This document shows, one piece after another, positions 8,420 through 16,598 of a stretch of DNA of 64,000 nucleotides; positions within the stretch are counted from its first letter, which is position 1; every line of letters begins with the position of its first letter. A program made the position numbers and the translations under genes. The notes below the pieces were generated by a model, which was not told the DNA's origin, searched no databases, and was given only the letters and a program-made list of their open reading frames with translations. This DNA comes from Chitinophaga agrisoli (GTDB taxonomy: Bacteria; Bacteroidota; Bacteroidia; Chitinophagales; Chitinophagaceae), in assembly GCF_008386695.1 (NCBI RefSeq), contig NZ_VUOC01000004.1, positions 1,800,327 through 1,864,326 of the forward strand. Direction: 5' to 3'.

Positions 8420-8805
8420 TCCTCTTTTTCGTACCACAACTCTACCTCATACCCATCCGGGTCTTTAAAAAAGATATACGGCTCGCCGGGCACAAACTCG
8501 CCTTGCTGTGTAATAACGCCGCCTGCCTCTTGTACGCGGGCGGCCATCATGGGCAAGTCTTCCGGCCGTTGCAGGCGGAAGCCAAAATGCAGGATGCCGC
8601 CCGTAGTACCAATCTCCCCTAAGCGCTCCGGCGCCTCTTCAAACACGATAATATCATTGGAGCCCACAGTCTGGATCTGCGCAAAATGCGGCTGCCGGTA
8701 CATGACCCGCGCGTCAAAAACGGCGGTGTAGAAGCGGACAGCCGTATCAATGTCTTTTACCAGTAAGGCGATATGTGTAAGGCCGTATGTTGTATGGGCG
8801 GACAT
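8416..8805 (-). CDS. VOC family (glyoxalase/dioxygenase-like) protein
   Basis: A small metalloprotein of the vicinal-oxygen-chelate fold with two beta-alpha-beta-beta-beta modules. It starts MSAHTTYGLTHIALLVKDIDT, with the metal-ligand His in module 1, continues GGILHFGFRL with a second His, and ends FFKDPDGYEVELWYE, where the Glu is the last usual ligand. The product is 129 residues, the normal single-chain size. The frame is open for 26 more codons upstream, but the extension resembles no family member, so the ATG at 8805 is used. The substrate is unknown; lactoylglutathione lyase or a related detoxifying activity is possible. Confidence 0.85.
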   Translation of the reverse strand: MSAHTTYGLTHIALLVKDIDTAVRFYTAVFDARVMYRQPHFAQIQTVGSNDIIVFEEAPERLGEIGTTGGILHFGFRLQRPEDLPMMAARVQEAGGVITQQGEFVPGEPYIFFKDPDGYEVELWYEKED

Positions 8806-8865
8806 AACGGTGCAGGATTTAATACAAACTGAATGTACGAAATCCTGTACAAAAGTGTATTGCTG

Positions 8866-8895
8866 TAAAAAAGGCCGGAGCAAATGCCCCGGCCT
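8866..8895 (-). terminator. rho-independent terminator of the 8918-9907 gene
   Basis: Ten-base arms AGGCCGGAGC (8872-8881) and GCCCCGGCCT (8886-8895), with one wobble pair, enclose a four-base loop and run into a minus-strand T tract at 8866-8871. It lies 23 bases past the stop of the membrane protein gene. Confidence 0.88.
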
Positions 8896-8917
8896 CTTTG
8901 CATGTATAAAACGCTAT

Positions 8918-9907
8918 TTATTTCATGATACTTTTTACCTCTTCCACAAACCGGTCGATGTGTCTGGTATTACGGAAGCTGGTTAACAGCATAGACTTAG
9001 CTTTCCCGCTGCTCTTTTCCAGAAAATACATCTGCACATCTGTACCTGCATAGATGCCGTTATACGTTTTGCGGATGGTTTGAAAGTGGGAGAACTCGTT
9101 AAAAGAAAAACGGTGATTACCCAGCATGATCGGGCTCTTTCTTTCCACGATGCGGGCGCTGGTATCAAAAGTGATCTTTGTGAAAGCCGCCGCTGTGAAG
9201 ATAACGCCAAACAATATTGGCACCACACACATCATCAACTTACCTATCGTAGTGGTTTCGGTGACCCAGGCTGCCGGCGTGCATTCGTGGATGCCGATGA
9301 ACAGGAAACCCAGTCCAAAGACCAGGAGGCCTATTTTTTTGATCTTTAGCGTATACACGCTACCGTCTGCCGTAAAATGCTGGTAATCAGTAATCGCTTC
9401 CGCCTGTTTAGCAGGCGCCAGGGGCGCTACGGCGTCCAGGAACCGGTGAATGGCGGGGACCACCTCGTTGTTAAACGCCACCGCGTTGCGATCTGTATCC
9501 TTGCTATAGCCGCAGGAGATCAGGGTACCTCTTCCGTACTGGTTATCCTTTTTAAACACCCGGTAGTTAAAGCTGCCTGGCCGCTGGGTAACGATGTTTA
9601 CTCCCTGCAGCTGGTCGAACGGGATACGTTTTGCCGGGATAAAACCAAGCAGCAATTTCGTCATGGTACCGGTATTGCGGTCAAAGACAATGTACGTAAA
9701 GCCGCTCAGGGCTAATATCCCCAGTATCAATAACATGAAAACGGCCATACCTGCCGAACCGAAGTTTGTTTGGCCAAGCACTTTTGTAACAATGAACAGG
9801 CCAAGGAAAATAACGCCTAACACACCAGCGAGAATGAATTGCATTCCAAAGGGTTGGATGGTGATCCTATCGGATTCAATTTTCCATCTTGTTTTTAAAA
9901 TAGACAT
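8918..9907 (-). CDS. four-helix membrane protein with duplicated architecture, unknown function
   Basis: I do not recognise this 329-residue protein. Hydrophobic helices are visible at about 23-41, 52-74, 192-206 and 223-243. Each helix pair is followed by a soluble, beta-rich segment that begins in a similar way: FDRNTGTMTKLLLGFIPAKR after the first pair and FDTSARIVERKSPIMLG after the second. This suggests an internal duplication of a two-helix plus PH-like unit. It has no signal peptide and no catalytic motif. It is monocistronic, with its own terminator, and has codon use like the surrounding housekeeping genes, which supports a real gene. Confidence 0.75.
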   Translation of the reverse strand: MSILKTRWKIESDRITIQPFGMQFILAGVLGVIFLGLFIVTKVLGQTNFGSAGMAVFMLLILGILALSGFTYIVFDRNTGTMTKLLLGFIPAKRIPFDQLQGVNIVTQRPGSFNYRVFKKDNQYGRGTLISCGYSKDTDRNAVAFNNEVVPAIHRFLDAVAPLAPAKQAEAITDYQHFTADGSVYTLKIKKIGLLVFGLGFLFIGIHECTPAAWVTETTTIGKLMMCVVPILFGVIFTAAAFTKITFDTSARIVERKSPIMLGNHRFSFNEFSHFQTIRKTYNGIYAGTDVQMYFLEKSSGKAKSMLLTSFRNTRHIDRFVEEVKSIMK

Positions 9908-10021
9908 AAGGAAGGTTTAAACGAACAATCGTTAAAGATAATGTTATTGATTGATAAACGCTAACGGATACCCGGCAGGGCATTTTTTTGTTAATAATAA
10001 TTTAACGGTCATGTAAATACG

Positions 10022-10050
10022 AAGGCCGCCCCTTTTTCCGGAGCGGCCTT
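10022..10050 (-). terminator. hairpin downstream of the glycerophosphodiesterase gene
   Basis: Eleven-base arms AAGGCCGCCCC (10022-10032) and GGAGCGGCCTT (10040-10050), with one wobble pair, enclose a seven-base loop. It lies about 90 bases past the stop at 10139 and has no T tract, so termination efficiency is uncertain. Confidence 0.5.
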
Positions 10051-10138
10051 GCTTTCATGGTATACATAGCGGGAGGATAATAACCTAACGCATCAGGATC
10101 TTCGTCATTACCGGCAGGTGGTCGCATCTGTCAGTGTA

Positions 10139-11080
10139 TTATTGTTTTTGATCTTCAGGCATTTTCCATTGTGGCAGCCCGTGCTGCCGGATATAATCCT
10201 CTAATGCCTGTGCGGCCGTTACCGGGGCATCTGTGGACAGGATATCCGCGCCACGGTCTACCAGGTCATAATACACCTGCGGACCGCGGGCAGCCGCCTG
10301 GCGGTCCAGGTTACCCATTACGCCCAGTATACATTGGATGCCATGTTCATGCAGCAGGCGGTATAATTCAGGGTCCGCCTCGCTCACGCCAACAAATGCC
10401 AGCAGGCGATTGTCCGGTACGCCGCCGGTATGCAGACGCTCCAGGTCTTCCTTATTCCGGATGGAAGCGGAGATCATAAGCTCTGGCGCCAGCTGGTGCA
10501 CTTCTGCCGCCTGTGCAGCGTTGTAGGTGATGATAACAGCGCAGGCTTCCGCATGGCAGCGGTGCACCGCATCGATCACCATAGCATAAGGTACCCCGCG
10601 TTTTACATCCAGGGTAAAGATCACTTTGCCCCTGCCCCAGCGGAGCACATCATCCAGCTGCGGTATGTGATATGGCGTGGTATCGCCCTGGTTATCTTTT
10701 AGCTGCAAGGTGGTAAGCTCCGCATAGGTACGGTCACGTAAGGGCCCGGTACCGGTGCTGGTCCTGTCGAGGCGATCGTCGTGCATAAGCACCAGTACGG
10801 AATCCTTGCTGAGGGTGATATCACATTCAATGATGACCGGCTGCAGGCGGATGCTGTTTGCAAAAGTTTCCAGGGCATTTTCCGGGAAACCCGCCTGTGG
10901 CCCGCCTCTGTGAGCGCTTACCATTGGTATGCGCTTAGGGCTATAGGCCAGGAACTGCTGCAGCTCCTGCACGGTCCTGAAATCTACGCCGGCGGCAACC
11001 TGTTGCGCTGTTGCGGTAGCTGCCACGGACAATAGTAATGCGGCAGCGGCGATTATTGTGTTAAAGCGTTTTATATACAT
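10139..11080 (-). CDS. exported glycerophosphodiester phosphodiesterase family protein
   Basis: It probably hydrolyses glycerophosphodiesters to an alcohol and glycerol 3-phosphate in the periplasm. The 313-residue product has a signal peptide (to about residue 26, ATATAQ). The GDPD TIM-barrel signature is complete: SAHRGG (H57, R58), FPENALETF (E67), IIECDITLSKD (E85, D87) and LMHDDRLDRTS (H100). The last part, GADILSTDAP, is also typical. It follows the Oar-like receptor and lipoprotein genes on the same strand, but a strong terminator separates them, so it should have its own promoter. The start is a clear ATG with the signal peptide directly behind it. Confidence 0.92.
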   Translation of the reverse strand: MYIKRFNTIIAAAALLLSVAATATAQQVAAGVDFRTVQELQQFLAYSPKRIPMVSAHRGGPQAGFPENALETFANSIRLQPVIIECDITLSKDSVLVLMHDDRLDRTSTGTGPLRDRTYAELTTLQLKDNQGDTTPYHIPQLDDVLRWGRGKVIFTLDVKRGVPYAMVIDAVHRCHAEACAVIITYNAAQAAEVHQLAPELMISASIRNKEDLERLHTGGVPDNRLLAFVGVSEADPELYRLLHEHGIQCILGVMGNLDRQAAARGPQVYYDLVDRGADILSTDAPVTAAQALEDYIRQHGLPQWKMPEDQKQ

Positions 11081-11091
11081 GGGATCCGTTT

Positions 11092-11128
11092 AAAAAAAGT
11101 ATGCACCGGCACAAGGTCCGGTGCATAC
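11092..11128 (-). terminator. rho-independent terminator of the receptor/lipoprotein operon
   Basis: Perfect 11-base arms GTATGCACCGG (11099-11109) and CCGGTGCATAC (11118-11128), an eight-base loop and a seven-base T tract on the minus strand (11092-11098). It lies 16 bases past the lipoprotein stop, one of the strongest terminators in the window. Confidence 0.93.
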
Positions 11129-11143
11129 ATACAGGATAAAGGG

Positions 11144-11641
11144 TCAATTAACAGTGATGAGTTTAGAAACAGATACGGTAGCCATCGTTGGTTTATCGCC
11201 GCCGGTACGCGCATACACCTTTAAGGTATAGGATTTACCGCCACCGGTAAGGCTGGCCAGTTTGATCACCAGGTTTCCGGTAAAAGCCTGCGTGTTGGCA
11301 TAGCTGGTAGGCAGCAGGTCTGTAGTGATGGACTGGTTGGCGGTAGCCGCGGTGGCTTTTTCTGTCCAGGTGGGGAAATGCACACTGTCTGCCAGGGTGT
11401 TCCCATCATACCAGGCATAATCAAACGTACCCGGCTTCGCATTGGTAATAGCGCCGCCAAAGGTTACCTGTATAGCGCTGGCGGTGGTAAAAGGGCCGGT
11501 TTGCTGTTGCAATCCCAGGCTGGACACTTCGATAACGGGCAATGCTTTTTCCAGCGTATCCTTTACAAAGTCGTTCTCCTTTGTGCAGGCGGTAAAGGAC
11601 ATGGCCACTATAGATGCGGATAGATAAATGATCTTCTTCAT
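11144..11641 (-). CDS. small lipoprotein, partner of the Oar-like receptor
   Basis: A 165-residue protein with a lipoprotein signal (MKKIIYLSASIVAMSFTAC, lipidated Cys at 19), so it should be anchored in a membrane, probably the outer one. The mature part is short, beta-rich and resembles an Ig-like or DUF-type domain (YDYAWYDGNTL, then LVIKLASLTGGGKSYTLKVY). I do not recognise the family. It lies 21 bases after the receptor gene and ends in a strong terminator, so the two form an operon and probably act together at the cell surface. Confidence 0.8.
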   Translation of the reverse strand: MKKIIYLSASIVAMSFTACTKENDFVKDTLEKALPVIEVSSLGLQQQTGPFTTASAIQVTFGGAITNAKPGTFDYAWYDGNTLADSVHFPTWTEKATAATANQSITTDLLPTSYANTQAFTGNLVIKLASLTGGGKSYTLKVYARTGGDKPTMATVSVSKLITVN

Positions 11642-11662
11642 ACGGTTTTCTAAGTTCAGGCA

Positions 11663-14600
11663 TTAAAAACTATAACGTAATCCCAGTTGCAGCGACCAGG
11701 TGCTGGAAGCGCTGATAACATCCTGGTAAGGTTTGGTATACAGTACACCGCCCTGGTTCTGCATACGGTAAATGGGAGCGCCATTTGCATCATACTTGCT
11801 GAAGGTCAGCGGCTGGGTGGTGGTAGTGCCTTTCTGTATGCCCCAATACTTGTTCAGCAGGTTAGGCAGGTTCAGGATATCTGCGCTGAACTGCAGTGTG
11901 TGCTGCTGGTTGCGGGTGCGGATAAAGAAATCCTGCAGGAACCTGGCGGACAGGTTGCTATACCAGGGCATCAGCGCGGAGTTCCTTTCTGTATACTGAC
12001 CGCGGCGTTTGCTCAGGTAAGGAGAGTTATTGATAAACTTGTCAAAAGCAGCTGCCTGCTGTTCCGGCGTATAAGTGTAGGTAACGCCGCCTACAGTAGC
12101 GGTGTATGATTCAAAGGTGAGCTCCCTGGCGGTTTTAGGCACATACAGGAGGTCCTGGTTATTGCCATCGCCATTCATATCGCCATTGAGACGGTAGGTC
12201 ACCGTGCCGCTGGGTGCGCCCTGGTATACCAGCGATAGCGTGGTAGCGCCATGGTTCACGTACTCAATACGGTAAGACAGCACACTCACGATCCGGTGCG
12301 GGATAGCAGAAGAGGAGTTATACAGCTCCTGTGTGTTGCTGGTACCTACGGTAGCATTGGAGTTCCATATGGAGAATGCCTGGGAACCGCCATTCGCCGT
12401 TACATCCTTTGCTTTGGTATAGGTATAGGCGATAGAGCCATAGAACCCTTTAGCGAAGTTTTTAGACAAGATACCGGTGAAGGCATAGGAATAACCTTTG
12501 CTGGTATTTTCCAGTACGATAGCGGAGCTGATACCGGGATAGAGGTATCTGTCTGCCGGCGCCGCAGAGATATACCGCGGGCGGTTATCCGGGCCATTGG
12601 CCAGACCGGTAGCGTCTTTCAGGTTAGCGTTCCGCATCCAGATGGCGTTGATATCCTTCGTGACCATCCCTTCCACCGTTACGTTAAAACCATTGCCCAG
12701 GCTCTTATCCACCGCAAAATCTGTACGGAACACCTGCGGAAATTTAAAATTAGGATCCACCACCACGATATTGGTAGGCACAGACGTACCAGCCACCGGC
12801 GGGAATTTACCGGCATAAGCGTCAATGTTAGGATTGAAGGTCATACCAGCCAGTACCTTGGCATCGTCCGGGTTGGTATTCTTCAGCGCTACGCTGTTCT
12901 GGTACATGCCGGAGTTGGTAGGCATATTGGTGAGCCATACAAAAGGCGCGATACCATTAAAGATGCCCATGCTACCACGGAGGATGAGGGACTTATCGCC
13001 CAGCACATCCCAACGGGCGCCTACACGGGGAGACATTACAAAACGGGAGTTAGGCCACTGCCCATTGTAATGGGTAAAGTTACCATCTGCATCAGGCAGG
13101 GAGAGCGCGGTAATAGCCGGGTTCTCCAATGCCTTCTCGATATATACAGGCCTATCCGCACGCAGGCCTACTGTTACTTTCAATTTAGGCGTTACATTGA
13201 TCTCATCCTGCGCATAAAAGCCCAGCTGGCCATATTTCAGCTCTGCGGAGTAAACGGCTTTCTGACCGGGCACCAGGGAGTAGGCATAAGAGTAATAGAC
13301 AGGCGCCTGCTGGGTGATGAAATCATTCAGCGAATTATAGGCATAATAACTTTGCGCGCCGGGCATAAACATATTGCCCACCAGCTGGTACTCATAGTTA
13401 ACACCGGCTGTGAGGGTATGTTTGCCTGTATAGTAGGTGAAGTTATCCGTAACGCTGTATACGTTATTGATCACATCATTATTATAAGAGAACGGCTCAT
13501 AACCAAAGCTCATGTAGTTATTGGGCGTGCTGCCACCATCAAAGATATCTACAAACGGGAAGGGCGAGCTGTTGGTGATACGGGTATCACGGACCTTACT
13601 GGCGGTCAGCAACAGGCTGTTAGAGATACGGCCGTAGTTGCTGTTCAGCTCCAGGGTACCGGTACGTACGGTATGTTTGAAACCATATACGGAGTTAGCA
13701 AACGTAGCCGCTTTCTGGCTTAACCTGTTATTAGGCAGGGTAGATATTGAGTTAGTGGAACCGATGATGGAGAAACCACCACCGCCAATGATAGAATTAC
13801 CATTAATGGAAGAAGGATCTTCATTGCTCACAAAATCACTGAACTTGGCGGTGAGCTTGTTATGATTGTTGATGTTCCAGTCCAGCTTTACCAGGTATTT
13901 ATAGTTATACCTATCCGCCGCCGGATAACCATCAAAAGCGCCCGGATCATAATGATACGTATCTTTCAGGAACTGCGCCAGCTTAGCCAGGGAATCCAGA
14001 GACACATCAGAATGGTTGCCATCATGCGTACTGTTGGCAGGCACAAAATTGCTGATCTGCTGGCCGGAGTTCTTTTCATATTCGCCGTTTACAAAAAAGA
14101 ATAGTTTGTTCTTGATGATAGGCCCACCCAGGCTGGCGCCAAAGTTGGTACGGGAAGACTTGGCCGCTTCATCCAGCCTTACATCGCCCACATTACGGCC
14201 ATTGAAAGACTGGTTACGGTAGTAACCGAAAGCGGAGCCATGGAACTCATTGGTGCCGCTTTTAGTAACAGCGTTGATACCGGCGCCGGTAAAACCGGAC
14301 TGCCGCACATCCACCGGGGCGATGTTTACGGAGATCTCATCAAACGCATCCAGGGAGATAGGCTGTGCGCCGCCACCCGGTAAGGGATCCGTGCTAAGAC
14401 CGAAGTTGTTATTTAGGTTAGCGCCATCTACTTTCAGGTTATTATAATACCCGCTACGGCCGGCAAAAGAGTTGCCGCCGTTAGACTGCGGCGTTAACCG
14501 CGTAAAGTCCGTGATACTACGGTTATAAGAAGGCAGCGTAGCAAGCATGCGGGAATTAAACGTAGTGGAAGCACCGCTTTTTTCTGTAGCGCCTTTGCGC

Positions 14601-14977
14601 GCGGCAGATCTCACCTCTACGCCTTCGAGCATTTTTATATCTTCTTCGCCCAGGGTAACGGTAATATTATAGGCATCGCCCAGGGAGATACTAAAACCTT
14701 CCACTGTTTGCGGTTTGTAGCCCACATACTGTACCAGTAAGGTATAGGGGCCGCCTACGCGCAGGCCCGCTAATGTAAATGCGCCATTCTTGCGGGACAC
14801 GTTTGAGTAACGCGTACCGGAAGGCGTGTGTGTAACGATCACCGTAGCGCCATCCATGCCTTTGCCATCGGGCGCTTTAACGGTACCGGTCACCGATCCT
14901 GTTGTAACCTGTGCATGCATTGCCAGCGGCAATAACAACAGATACAATAAATAGAGCAGATCTTTTTTCTTTAACAT
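11663..14977 (-). CDS. TonB-dependent receptor with carboxypeptidase-regulatory-like domain (Oar-like)
   Basis: An outer-membrane beta-barrel of 1,104 residues. It has a signal peptide (to about 22, AMHAQ) and a carboxypeptidase-regulatory-like beta-sandwich (about 25-110, TGSVTGTVKAPDGKGMDGAT). A plug follows with the Oar-type run TFNSRMLATLPSYNRSITDF and VDGANLNNNFG, then GGINAVTKSGTNEF-like features and a large barrel ending in Phe (LRYSF). Proteins of this type import or export substrates at the outer membrane using TonB. There is no SusD partner; a small lipoprotein follows instead. Two identical-half palindromes lie upstream (15144-15230), so Crp/Fnr-type control is plausible. The substrate cannot be told from the sequence. 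Confidence 0.9.
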   Translation of the reverse strand: MLKKKDLLYLLYLLLLPLAMHAQVTTGSVTGTVKAPDGKGMDGATVIVTHTPSGTRYSNVSRKNGAFTLAGLRVGGPYTLLVQYVGYKPQTVEGFSISLGDAYNITVTLGEEDIKMLEGVEVRSAARKGATEKSGASTTFNSRMLATLPSYNRSITDFTRLTPQSNGGNSFAGRSGYYNNLKVDGANLNNNFGLSTDPLPGGGAQPISLDAFDEISVNIAPVDVRQSGFTGAGINAVTKSGTNEFHGSAFGYYRNQSFNGRNVGDVRLDEAAKSSRTNFGASLGGPIIKNKLFFFVNGEYEKNSGQQISNFVPANSTHDGNHSDVSLDSLAKLAQFLKDTYHYDPGAFDGYPAADRYNYKYLVKLDWNINNHNKLTAKFSDFVSNEDPSSINGNSIIGGGGFSIIGSTNSISTLPNNRLSQKAATFANSVYGFKHTVRTGTLELNSNYGRISNSLLLTASKVRDTRITNSSPFPFVDIFDGGSTPNNYMSFGYEPFSYNNDVINNVYSVTDNFTYYTGKHTLTAGVNYEYQLVGNMFMPGAQSYYAYNSLNDFITQQAPVYYSYAYSLVPGQKAVYSAELKYGQLGFYAQDEINVTPKLKVTVGLRADRPVYIEKALENPAITALSLPDADGNFTHYNGQWPNSRFVMSPRVGARWDVLGDKSLILRGSMGIFNGIAPFVWLTNMPTNSGMYQNSVALKNTNPDDAKVLAGMTFNPNIDAYAGKFPPVAGTSVPTNIVVVDPNFKFPQVFRTDFAVDKSLGNGFNVTVEGMVTKDINAIWMRNANLKDATGLANGPDNRPRYISAAPADRYLYPGISSAIVLENTSKGYSYAFTGILSKNFAKGFYGSIAYTYTKAKDVTANGGSQAFSIWNSNATVGTSNTQELYNSSSAIPHRIVSVLSYRIEYVNHGATTLSLVYQGAPSGTVTYRLNGDMNGDGNNQDLLYVPKTARELTFESYTATVGGVTYTYTPEQQAAAFDKFINNSPYLSKRRGQYTERNSALMPWYSNLSARFLQDFFIRTRNQQHTLQFSADILNLPNLLNKYWGIQKGTTTTQPLTFSKYDANGAPIYRMQNQGGVLYTKPYQDVISASSTWSLQLGLRYSF

Positions 14978-15103
14978 AAGAATAGTGGATGTGAGTTTAA
15001 TATTTAAAGGTTGATCAGTTTGTTGGCAAGTTTGGGCAAAAGAAGCCCTGTACTTATTTCATAAGTATTTTGTTGGCCATGTCCCACGAGTATAATAACG
15101 GGG

Positions 15104-15111
15104 CAAATTTA
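15104..15111 (-). promoter_or_regulatory. candidate -7 element of the Oar-like receptor gene
   Basis: The minus strand reads TAAATTTG, a match to TAnnTTTG, 127 bases before the receptor start. The nearest palindrome (15146-15157) is centred about 44 bases upstream of this element. A TTTG at the right -33 distance is not present, which would suit an activator-dependent promoter. Confidence 0.4.
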
Positions 15112-15143
15112 TACCGCGAATTTGCAGTGCGGGTTTAACAAAG

Positions 15144-15230
15144 TATTACCGATGTAAGATTCTAACACGGCATGCAATCAGGCATACAGCGGGGAGGTTA
15201 AGAAAATATTACGATTGTAAGATTCTAACA
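15144..15230. promoter_or_regulatory. two TTAC-N4-GTAA palindromes, 63 bases apart
   Basis: Two 24-base copies (15144-15167 and 15207-15230) differ only in the central four bases. Each holds TTAC-N4-GTAA (15146-15157 with CGAT, 15209-15220 with GATT) and the same flank GTAAGATTCTAACA. The 63-base offset is six helical turns. The form (short palindrome with N4 spacer) is that expected for a Crp/Fnr-family dimer, and a gene of that family lies immediately next to the second copy. They are upstream of the Oar-like receptor gene, which is the likely target. Confidence 0.6.
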
Positions 15231-15237
15231 AACTGCG

Positions 15238-15822
15238 TTATTTGATCGTATCTGCCACGAGCTGGCGGGTGGTAGCGGTGAGGTCTGCGAGGTCTTTATT
15301 AGTAAGTAATTTATTGAGCGTGATCTCCCTGTTACCGGGAATGATTATACGCTTATCCATGGTATTATACATATACTGGATCCTTTCGCGGGGCTCAAAA
15401 GCGCGGATGCAGGCCAATACAGATTCTGTTTTATTCCAGCGGGATACCACTTTGGAGATGAACCATTCTGCAACAGAAGGATCGTGTGTGGTGAGGTGTT
15501 TAAAGAATGCCAGATCGTAGGTGCGTAGCTGTGTGGCGCATAATGCTTTACACAGCTCGGAGAAGTCATCACCCAACAGCGCCAGGTTACCAAAGAACTC
15601 TCCCGGCACCAGGATCTCGTAGATATACTCCTCTCCTTTTGGCGAGATATCGCCCAGTTTTACAGCGCCGGTAATGATCTCATAGATATCTGTATGCCGC
15701 TGCGGAGGGCCGTATAGTTGGTGACCTTTTTTTAAAGTGATGTGTTTCACTTTGTCTTTGTAACCTGGTATTTTTTGCTCTGTCAGGTATTCGTATAAAC
15801 CTGCCGACGGAATGGTGCGCAT
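15238..15822 (-). CDS. Crp/Fnr family transcriptional regulator, short C-terminus
   Basis: The 194-residue product has a cyclic-nucleotide-binding-like beta barrel (about 25-120, with GAVKLGDISPKGEEYIYEIL and PGEFFGNLALLGDD), a dimer helix (about 120-150) and the beginning of a winged helix. It stops at LADLTATTRQLVADTIK, that is, at the end of the DNA-recognition helix, where relatives usually continue for about 20 more residues (the wing). I found no continuation in the other frames, so a simple frameshift is not evident. The ligand is unknown; the FNR iron-sulfur cysteines are absent. The stop codon is eight bases from an operator-like palindrome (15207-15230), so it may control the receptor gene downstream. 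Confidence 0.85.
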   Translation of the reverse strand: MRTIPSAGLYEYLTEQKIPGYKDKVKHITLKKGHQLYGPPQRHTDIYEIITGAVKLGDISPKGEEYIYEILVPGEFFGNLALLGDDFSELCKALCATQLRTYDLAFFKHLTTHDPSVAEWFISKVVSRWNKTESVLACIRAFEPRERIQYMYNTMDKRIIIPGNREITLNKLLTNKDLADLTATTRQLVADTIK

Positions 15823-15909
15823 GCGAAGCGGCTCGTTTGAGTGCGCAAGATAGAAATAATGTGCGGATATGGGGAAGGGTTAGACGCAGATTTAACATGG
15901 GGGTTAGCC

Positions 15910-16596
15910 CTATTTCCGGAGGTATTTATTTAGTTCAGTTACCAGTTGATATACAAGGGTAACGGGGTTCTGGTGATGATATGGTTTGCTTCGGTGCTGG
16001 TTAAACAGTTTTTCTGCATGCGCGATCGCTTTTTCCTGGTTGGATTGTTTATCTTCCTGCAAACGGTTGTAAATGCTTTTGGAAAATGCTTTTACCTTTC
16101 CGTGCCGTTCGTAGTTCATATCCCAATACTTGCTGAGTAATTCATAGAATTTTTTCCGGCGGTGTTGTTGCTCAAGATATTGGTAATGTAGCACGAACCA
16201 TAGCTCAAAGGCATCGTTGGAATAGGCACATTTGAAGCTCAGATCGGCACAACGCCGGATGGCAGTATTAAATTCTTCGATTTCTCCGTCCTTATCCCCG
16301 TCATAGTCCATGTCAAATACGCACCAAACCTCATCATATGTTTCGTTCTCACAAAGGGCCTCCGTACACTCCACTAATCTCATCTTCGTGGATGTTCCCA
16401 GCGGCACCAACTTAATGGTAGCAGTAACTACAGGAAATGCCCTGAAATATTGCTCCTCTGTTTGTCCTTCGCAAACAATGAGGAAAGTCTTTCGTTTGTT
16501 TTTCGTCTCGATGTTATAAACGGATTCTATTTTCTTCAGCCATGGCTTCTCTCCTCTCTTATCCGTTACTTTGATCGCTTTGGTAGCTTTGCCCAT
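15910..16596 (-). CDS. rloB: RloB-like Toprim protein, probable defence effector
   Basis: A 228-residue protein of the RloB family. It has the Toprim-like core: LIVCEGQTEEQYF (catalytic Glu at about 43) and VWCVFDMDYDGD (D95 and D97, the metal-binding DxD). It also has the later family segment CAYSNDAFELWFVLHYQY. Toprim proteins of this kind act as nucleases or RNA/DNA-targeting toxins when paired with an ABC-type ATPase. It begins two bases after the stop of such an ATPase (16599-17861), so the two are translated as a pair. All the acidic catalytic residues are present. The family is known from restriction-linked and OLD-like phage-defence loci; what triggers this pair is unknown. Confidence 0.85.
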   Translation of the reverse strand: MGKATKAIKVTDKRGEKPWLKKIESVYNIETKNKRKTFLIVCEGQTEEQYFRAFPVVTATIKLVPLGTSTKMRLVECTEALCENETYDEVWCVFDMDYDGDKDGEIEEFNTAIRRCADLSFKCAYSNDAFELWFVLHYQYLEQQHRRKKFYELLSKYWDMNYERHGKVKAFSKSIYNRLQEDKQSNQEKAIAHAEKLFNQHRSKPYHHQNPVTLVYQLVTELNKYLRK

Positions 16597-16598
16597 AA

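Noticed and set aside
12251-13723. 490-codon open frame on the plus strand inside the Oar-like receptor gene
   Set aside because: It is the antisense of a well-supported 1,104-residue receptor, has an odd composition rich in Arg, Ile and His, and shows no domain. Long antisense frames are expected opposite such codon use.
15207-15230. The palindrome after the Crp/Fnr gene as its transcription terminator
   Set aside because: The arms are only four bases with no GC-rich stem or T tract, and a second copy with the same flanks exists; an operator fits better.
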